Shown here in pieces: positions 5,331-5,786 of a DNA stretch of 5,786 nt. Each line of letters begins with the position of its first letter. The stretch's first letter is position 1. The notes under the pieces were generated by a model. That model ran no database searches, had not been told where the DNA came from, and saw only the letters and a list, made by a program, of their open reading frames with translations. This DNA comes from Methyloligella sp. (GTDB lineage: Bacteria; Pseudomonadota; Alphaproteobacteria; Rhizobiales; JALUTE01), in contig JALUTE010000120.1 of NCBI GenBank assembly GCA_027058255.1, forward strand, positions 1 to 5,786, given 5' to 3'. Both the position numbers and the translations under genes were made by a program.

Positions 5331-5786
5331 TGGCCAATCTCATGAGCATGAGGGCGCGTCGCCTCAGACGCCGCATGACCGAGGCCGAGAAGGTGCTCTG
5401 GCGCAGCTTGCGCAAGATGCGACATGTGGAACGCACGTTCCGCAGCCAGGCACCCATCGGGCCATACATCGTCGACTTTGCCAGCCACTCGCTCAGGCTC
5501 GTCATCGAGGTCGATGGCGGGCAACATGGGCGGGATCCGGGCGAGGCGGCGGATCGGAAGAGGACGCGATGGCTGACCTCCCAGGGCTATCGCGTCCTGC
5601 GCTTCTGGAATCACGAGGTATTGGAGAACATCGACGGCGTCATGGCGCGGGTTGGCGAGGCGGTTTTCGATGCGCGCCGCAGGCGCAAGGCCTCTGCTCC
5701 TCAGGTTGGACGGAACCCCGCCATAGGCAGGAACACCGACGGAGCCGCCCCAAATAGCCCCTCCCCCCGGTGGGGAGGGGCTATTT
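5330..5786 (+). CDS. DUF559 domain protein (Vsr/restriction-endonuclease-like fold), 3' end open
   Basis: From ATG 5330, which shares its A with the glyQ stop (TGATG), the frame runs 152 codons to the window edge without a stop. Residues 8 to about 115 match DUF559: RARRLRRRMTEAEKVLWRSL, then FRSQAPIGPYIVDFASH (37-53), LVIEVDGGQH (57-66), DRKRTRWLTSQGYRVLRFWN (75-94) and EVLENIDGV (96-104). Asp49, Glu60 and Asp62 fit the acidic cluster of a PD-(D/E)xK-type nuclease, and the family is related to the Vsr mismatch endonuclease. Nuclease activity is inferred and the biological role of the family is unsettled. The rest (about 117-152) is basic, then Pro/Gly/Ser-rich, and unlike the domain; it is encoded partly by the terminator-like inverted repeat. 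Codons such as ATA, CGA, GTA, CAA and GGA appear more often than in its neighbours, which hints at acquisition. It probably sits between glyQ and an unseen glyS. Confidence 0.88.
   Translation, partial: MANLMSMRARRLRRRMTEAEKVLWRSLRKMRHVERTFRSQAPIGPYIVDFASHSLRLVIEVDGGQHGRDPGEAADRKRTRWLTSQGYRVLRFWNHEVLENIDGVMARVGEAVFDARRRRKASAPQVGRNPAIGRNTDGAAPNSPSPRWGGAI
5752..5786. terminator. perfect 15-bp inverted repeat, probable (bidirectional) intrinsic terminator
   Basis: AAATAGCCCCTCCCC (5752-5766) and GGGGAGGGGCTATTT (5772-5786) are exact reverse complements around the 5-base loop CCGGT. The stem has a very stable G/C core and A/T-rich ends, giving a 3' run TTT on the + strand and a matching run on the - strand. 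It could therefore end transcription from either side. The window stops exactly at the end of the repeat, so the length of the T-tract is unknown. It also resembles short palindromic intergenic repeats (REP/RUP-like) common in Hyphomicrobiales genomes. Confidence 0.7.

Noticed and set aside
5569..5757. A 62-codon frame within the DUF559 gene ending at the TAG in the palindrome
   Set aside because: No family resemblance. The DUF559 frame covers the same bases with clear conserved motifs up to about base 5674.

Overview
The window is very GC-rich and carries five protein genes, all on the + strand and closely spaced. The two at the edges are incomplete. The GlyQ sequence ([20 protein letters not shown], then RRPTDGRYGENPNR) and the strong preference for G/C-ending codons point to an alphaproteobacterium, most likely of the order Hyphomicrobiales (Rhizobiales). 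This placement is an inference from remembered family sequences, not from a search.

Layout. (1) Bases 1-2444: the 3' part of a large gene for a beta-propeller (WD40-like) protein fused to an Ig-like module and a C-terminal caspase-like (peptidase C14) domain with an intact His/Cys pair. Its true start lies upstream of the window. (2) Bases 2445-2645: a 200-base gap with a short direct repeat and no convincing promoter or terminator. (3) Bases 2646-3284: a YfcG-like (Nu-class) glutathione transferase. (4) Bases 3324-4256: an aldolase of the DapA/N-acetylneuraminate lyase superfamily that lacks the usual DapA arginine motif. It sits 39 bases after the transferase with a strong Shine-Dalgarno sequence. 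(5) Bases 4380-5330: glyQ, the glycyl-tRNA synthetase alpha subunit, preceded by a possible promoter overlapping the stop codon of the aldolase gene and by a GC-rich leader able to fold into a hairpin. (6) Bases 5330-5786: a DUF559 (Vsr/restriction-endonuclease-like fold) gene that overlaps the glyQ stop by one base and stays open to the window end. (7) Bases 5752-5786: a perfect 15-bp inverted repeat that looks like an intrinsic terminator, although the DUF559 frame reads through it.

How the genes relate. The transferase and aldolase genes are spaced like a co-transcribed pair, but no shared pathway is evident. glyQ and the DUF559 gene look translationally coupled. The partner gene glyS, usually next to glyQ, is not seen before the window ends, so the DUF559 gene and terminator-like repeat may lie between glyQ and glyS. 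The caspase-propeller fusion is the most unusual protein. Nothing else in the window is an evident partner for it, and I see no CRISPR array, tRNA, rRNA, transposase or complete defence system.
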